6,969 nucleotides of DNA from Clostridiales bacterium (GTDB taxonomy: Bacteria; Bacillota; Clostridia; Oscillospirales; Butyricicoccaceae). The position numbers and the translations under genes are program-made. The notes under the pieces are model-generated. The model ran no database searches and had not been told where the DNA came from. It saw only the letters and a program-made list of their open reading frames with translations. The stretch's first letter is position 1. Each line of letters starts with the position of its first letter. The stretch spans positions 1 through 6,969 of the forward strand of contig DYCA01000015.1 in the NCBI GenBank assembly GCA_019418305.1, given 5' to 3'. Positions 5,834 through 6,969 of this stretch are shown here, in pieces.

Positions 5834-5987
5834 AGTGAAAAGTGTCCTTGTATCGCGGGTATGGTGACGAACGTCAGTTGTGTGCAGATATCTGCACAAG
5901 ACACGGCAGAGGGGAACGGATTTCTGCAGCTCAAACAAACCGAAATGCATGGCAATTTGCGCGGAAGAGACTGCGGTAGGGAAGTGC
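5834..5987. other. Gene-free 154 bp between the YczE stop and its terminator
   Basis: No reading frame here has a ribosome binding site or recognisable similarity. Open frames crossing it are shadows of the YczE gene. It would form a long 3' untranslated region of the leftward operon. Its one notable element is the 18-bp palindrome at 5881-5898. I see no riboswitch or known RNA motif. Confidence 0.6.
5881..5898. repeat. Perfect 18-bp palindrome
   Basis: The sequence TGTGCAGATATCTGCACA equals its own reverse complement, with no loop. It lies in the gene-free stretch between the YczE stop and its terminator. As RNA it could fold only with a small loop from its centre. As DNA it has the form of a dimeric regulator site, though no promoter is apparent beside it. 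Confidence 0.85.
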
Positions 5988-6644
5988 TCACTGTGATTTT
6001 GCAGAACGCAGGTTCTGCAGGGTTTCCGCAACGTTTTCCTGATGCAGCTCGGCTGCGCGGAAGTGCAGGAAATGAAAATTCAGGTTGAACAGTGAGCCCA
6101 GGCCGACGGCGCAGATTACCGTGCCGATACCCACCTGACCGCCAAGCAGAAAACCGGCGATGATGACGAAGATTTCGACGGTGGCACGGCACAGGCCGAC
6201 CGACCGTCCGGTTTTACGTGCGAGCGCCACCATGAGCGCATCGCGCGGACCGGCCCCTAATGCGCTTTTCATGTACATCCATGTACCCAGCGCGAGCAGT
6301 TCCAATCCAACCAGCAGCATCGGGAGGCCGGTGAGAAGGGAATGCATCGGTGGAATCCAGCCCAGCCAGAGCAGGCCGTCGATGAACACCGCGCACAGGA
6401 TGATATTGATGATGGTGCCGAAGCCGAAGCTCTCCCCGCACAGTATGGCTGCGCCTATGGCAACCGCGCCGACAATCATGGAAGCGGTGCCGTAGGTGAT
6501 GCCGAGAGTCTGTGCCAGCCCCTGCTGCAATACGCTCCACGGTTCCAGGCCGATGTTGGCTTGCAGCATCATGGTGATGCCAACCGCGCTGACCAGCATG
6601 CCCGCAACCAGCCAAAGCAGGCGGCGGATATAATGATTGGGCAT
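5988..6644 (-). CDS. YczE/YyaS/YitT-type integral membrane protein
   Basis: The 218-residue membrane protein has about five hydrophobic segments (roughly 8-28, 53-70, 77-97, 105-125 and 152-185). It shows blocks typical of the YczE group: NIGLEPWSVLQQGLA at 30-44, GFGTIINIILCAVFIDG at 74-90, ALGAGPRDALM at 128-138 and GGQVGIGTVICAVGLG at 168-183. The residues after about 190 form a polar tail with no clear similarity. The function of the family is poorly defined; the B. subtilis member has been linked to surfactin production. The ATG at 6644 follows GGAGGGG by 6 nt. That ribosome binding site lies inside the end of the upstream aldolase-like gene, whose stop is only 3 bp away, so the two are co-transcribed and probably translationally coupled. 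Transcripts should end at 5795-5833. Confidence 0.9.
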   Translation of the reverse strand: MPNHYIRRLLWLVAGMLVSAVGITMMLQANIGLEPWSVLQQGLAQTLGITYGTASMIVGAVAIGAAILCGESFGFGTIINIILCAVFIDGLLWLGWIPPMHSLLTGLPMLLVGLELLALGTWMYMKSALGAGPRDALMVALARKTGRSVGLCRATVEIFVIIAGFLLGGQVGIGTVICAVGLGSLFNLNFHFLHFRAAELHQENVAETLQNLRSAKSQ

Positions 6645-6647
6645 CGG

Positions 6648-6969
6648 TTACCCCTCCGCGGCAAAGGTGCGAACCAACTGTGCGGTTTGCGTGCAATCCT
6701 CATGGGAGATGTCGTGATGGCAGACCATACGGTACTCTCCGCTCGTGCATCCGGTGACCTTGACGCCGTGTTCCAGCATCCAGACCGGATAGCGAGCGGC
6801 TTTATCCCCGCTCCAGTCGGTGGTAAAGAATATCATATCAATATCCAGACGGTCGCGCAGTACCTGCACCCCGTCGATTTCATCCAGCAGCGCCCCCAGA
6901 TATGCGGCGTTTTCGTGATCTTCCTTGACCCTGTCGGTCATATCGCGCAGCGCAACCAATCCTGCGGCT
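6648..6969 (-). CDS. Low-specificity L-threonine aldolase-like PLP enzyme, C-terminal part; start lies off the right edge
   Basis: Only the last 106 residues are present, since the frame is open to the window edge. They match the small C-terminal domain of fold-type I threonine aldolases, which cleave L-threonine or allo-threonine to glycine and acetaldehyde: AAGLVALRDMTDRVKEDHENAAYLG, then an alpha/beta segment containing DIDMIFFTT, then EYRMVCHHDIS (fragment residues 78-88). The last corresponds to the family's R-(L/M)-V-T-H-x-D motif with its conserved Arg. The threonine usually found after Val is Cys here. The PLP lysine and the large domain lie outside the window, so the exact substrate cannot be judged; a related beta-eliminating lyase is the main alternative. 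The stop at 6648 is 3 bp before the YczE-family ATG, which indicates an operon. Confidence 0.85.
   Translation of the reverse strand, partial: AAGLVALRDMTDRVKEDHENAAYLGALLDEIDGVQVLRDRLDIDMIFFTTDWSGDKAARYPVWMLEHGVKVTGCTSGEYRMVCHHDISHEDCTQTAQLVRTFAAEG

Noticed and set aside
6001..6018. Small inverted repeat (GCAGAAC / GTTCTGC) near the end of the YczE gene, considered as a terminator
   Set aside because: It is inside the coding region, only 7 bp long, and is followed on the minus strand by AAAATC rather than a U run.
5789..6088. A 99-codon plus-strand frame with a CGCDASEKCPC stretch that could pass for a small Cys-rich protein
   Set aside because: It begins near the leftward terminator hairpin, lacks a ribosome binding site, and overlaps the end of the YczE gene in antisense. 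The Cys residues come from the terminator stem and the palindrome.

Overview
The window looks like ordinary chromosome from a moderately GC-rich Firmicute, most likely a gut-type Clostridia (Oscillospiraceae/Butyricicoccaceae-like). This is inferred from strong AGGAGG-type ribosome binding sites, sigma-A-like promoters with extended -10 elements, a YtrA-type GntR/ABC operon, a PF06541 membrane protein and a YczE-type membrane protein. Species cannot be named from the sequence. I see no rRNA, tRNA, CRISPR array, insertion sequence, phage gene or attachment site.

Layout. (1) 1-1242 (+): the 3' three quarters of peptide chain release factor 3 (prfC), entering from the left edge. (2) 1279-1321: a perfect 19-bp hairpin between prfC and the convergent gene, probably a shared terminator. 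(3) 1365-2285 (-): a single-pass membrane protein with an N-terminal zinc ribbon and an acidic external region, with its own promoter. (4) 2343-2993 (-): a PF06541-type membrane protein ('putative ABC transporter permease'), probably with its own promoter. (5) 3137-5014 (-): a three-gene overlapping operon of a GntR/YtrA-family repressor, an ABC ATPase and an ABC permease, closed by an intrinsic terminator at 3096-3122. (6) 5148-5720 (+): an unrecognised polytopic membrane protein transcribed divergently from the repressor. (7) 5721-5987: a gene-free stretch holding two hairpin terminators for leftward transcription and a perfect 18-bp palindrome. (8) 5988-6969 (-): a YczE-family membrane protein 3 bp downstream of the 3' end of a threonine-aldolase-like PLP enzyme that leaves by the right edge.

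How the genes may work together. The clearest regulatory unit is the 133-bp divergent region between the repressor (start 5014) and the membrane protein (start 5148). Both promoters can be read there. An imperfect inverted repeat lies over the -10 and start region of the leftward promoter, and a second inverted repeat covers its -35 box. The simplest reading is that the GntR protein represses its own ABC operon and possibly also the divergent membrane gene. This is inference. YtrA-type systems often respond to cell-envelope stress, but nothing here shows the ligand or the transported substrate.

No strikingly new system is evident. The least explained parts are the divergent membrane gene with its shared control region, the zinc-ribbon membrane protein, and the 18-bp palindrome in the 3' untranslated region after the YczE gene.
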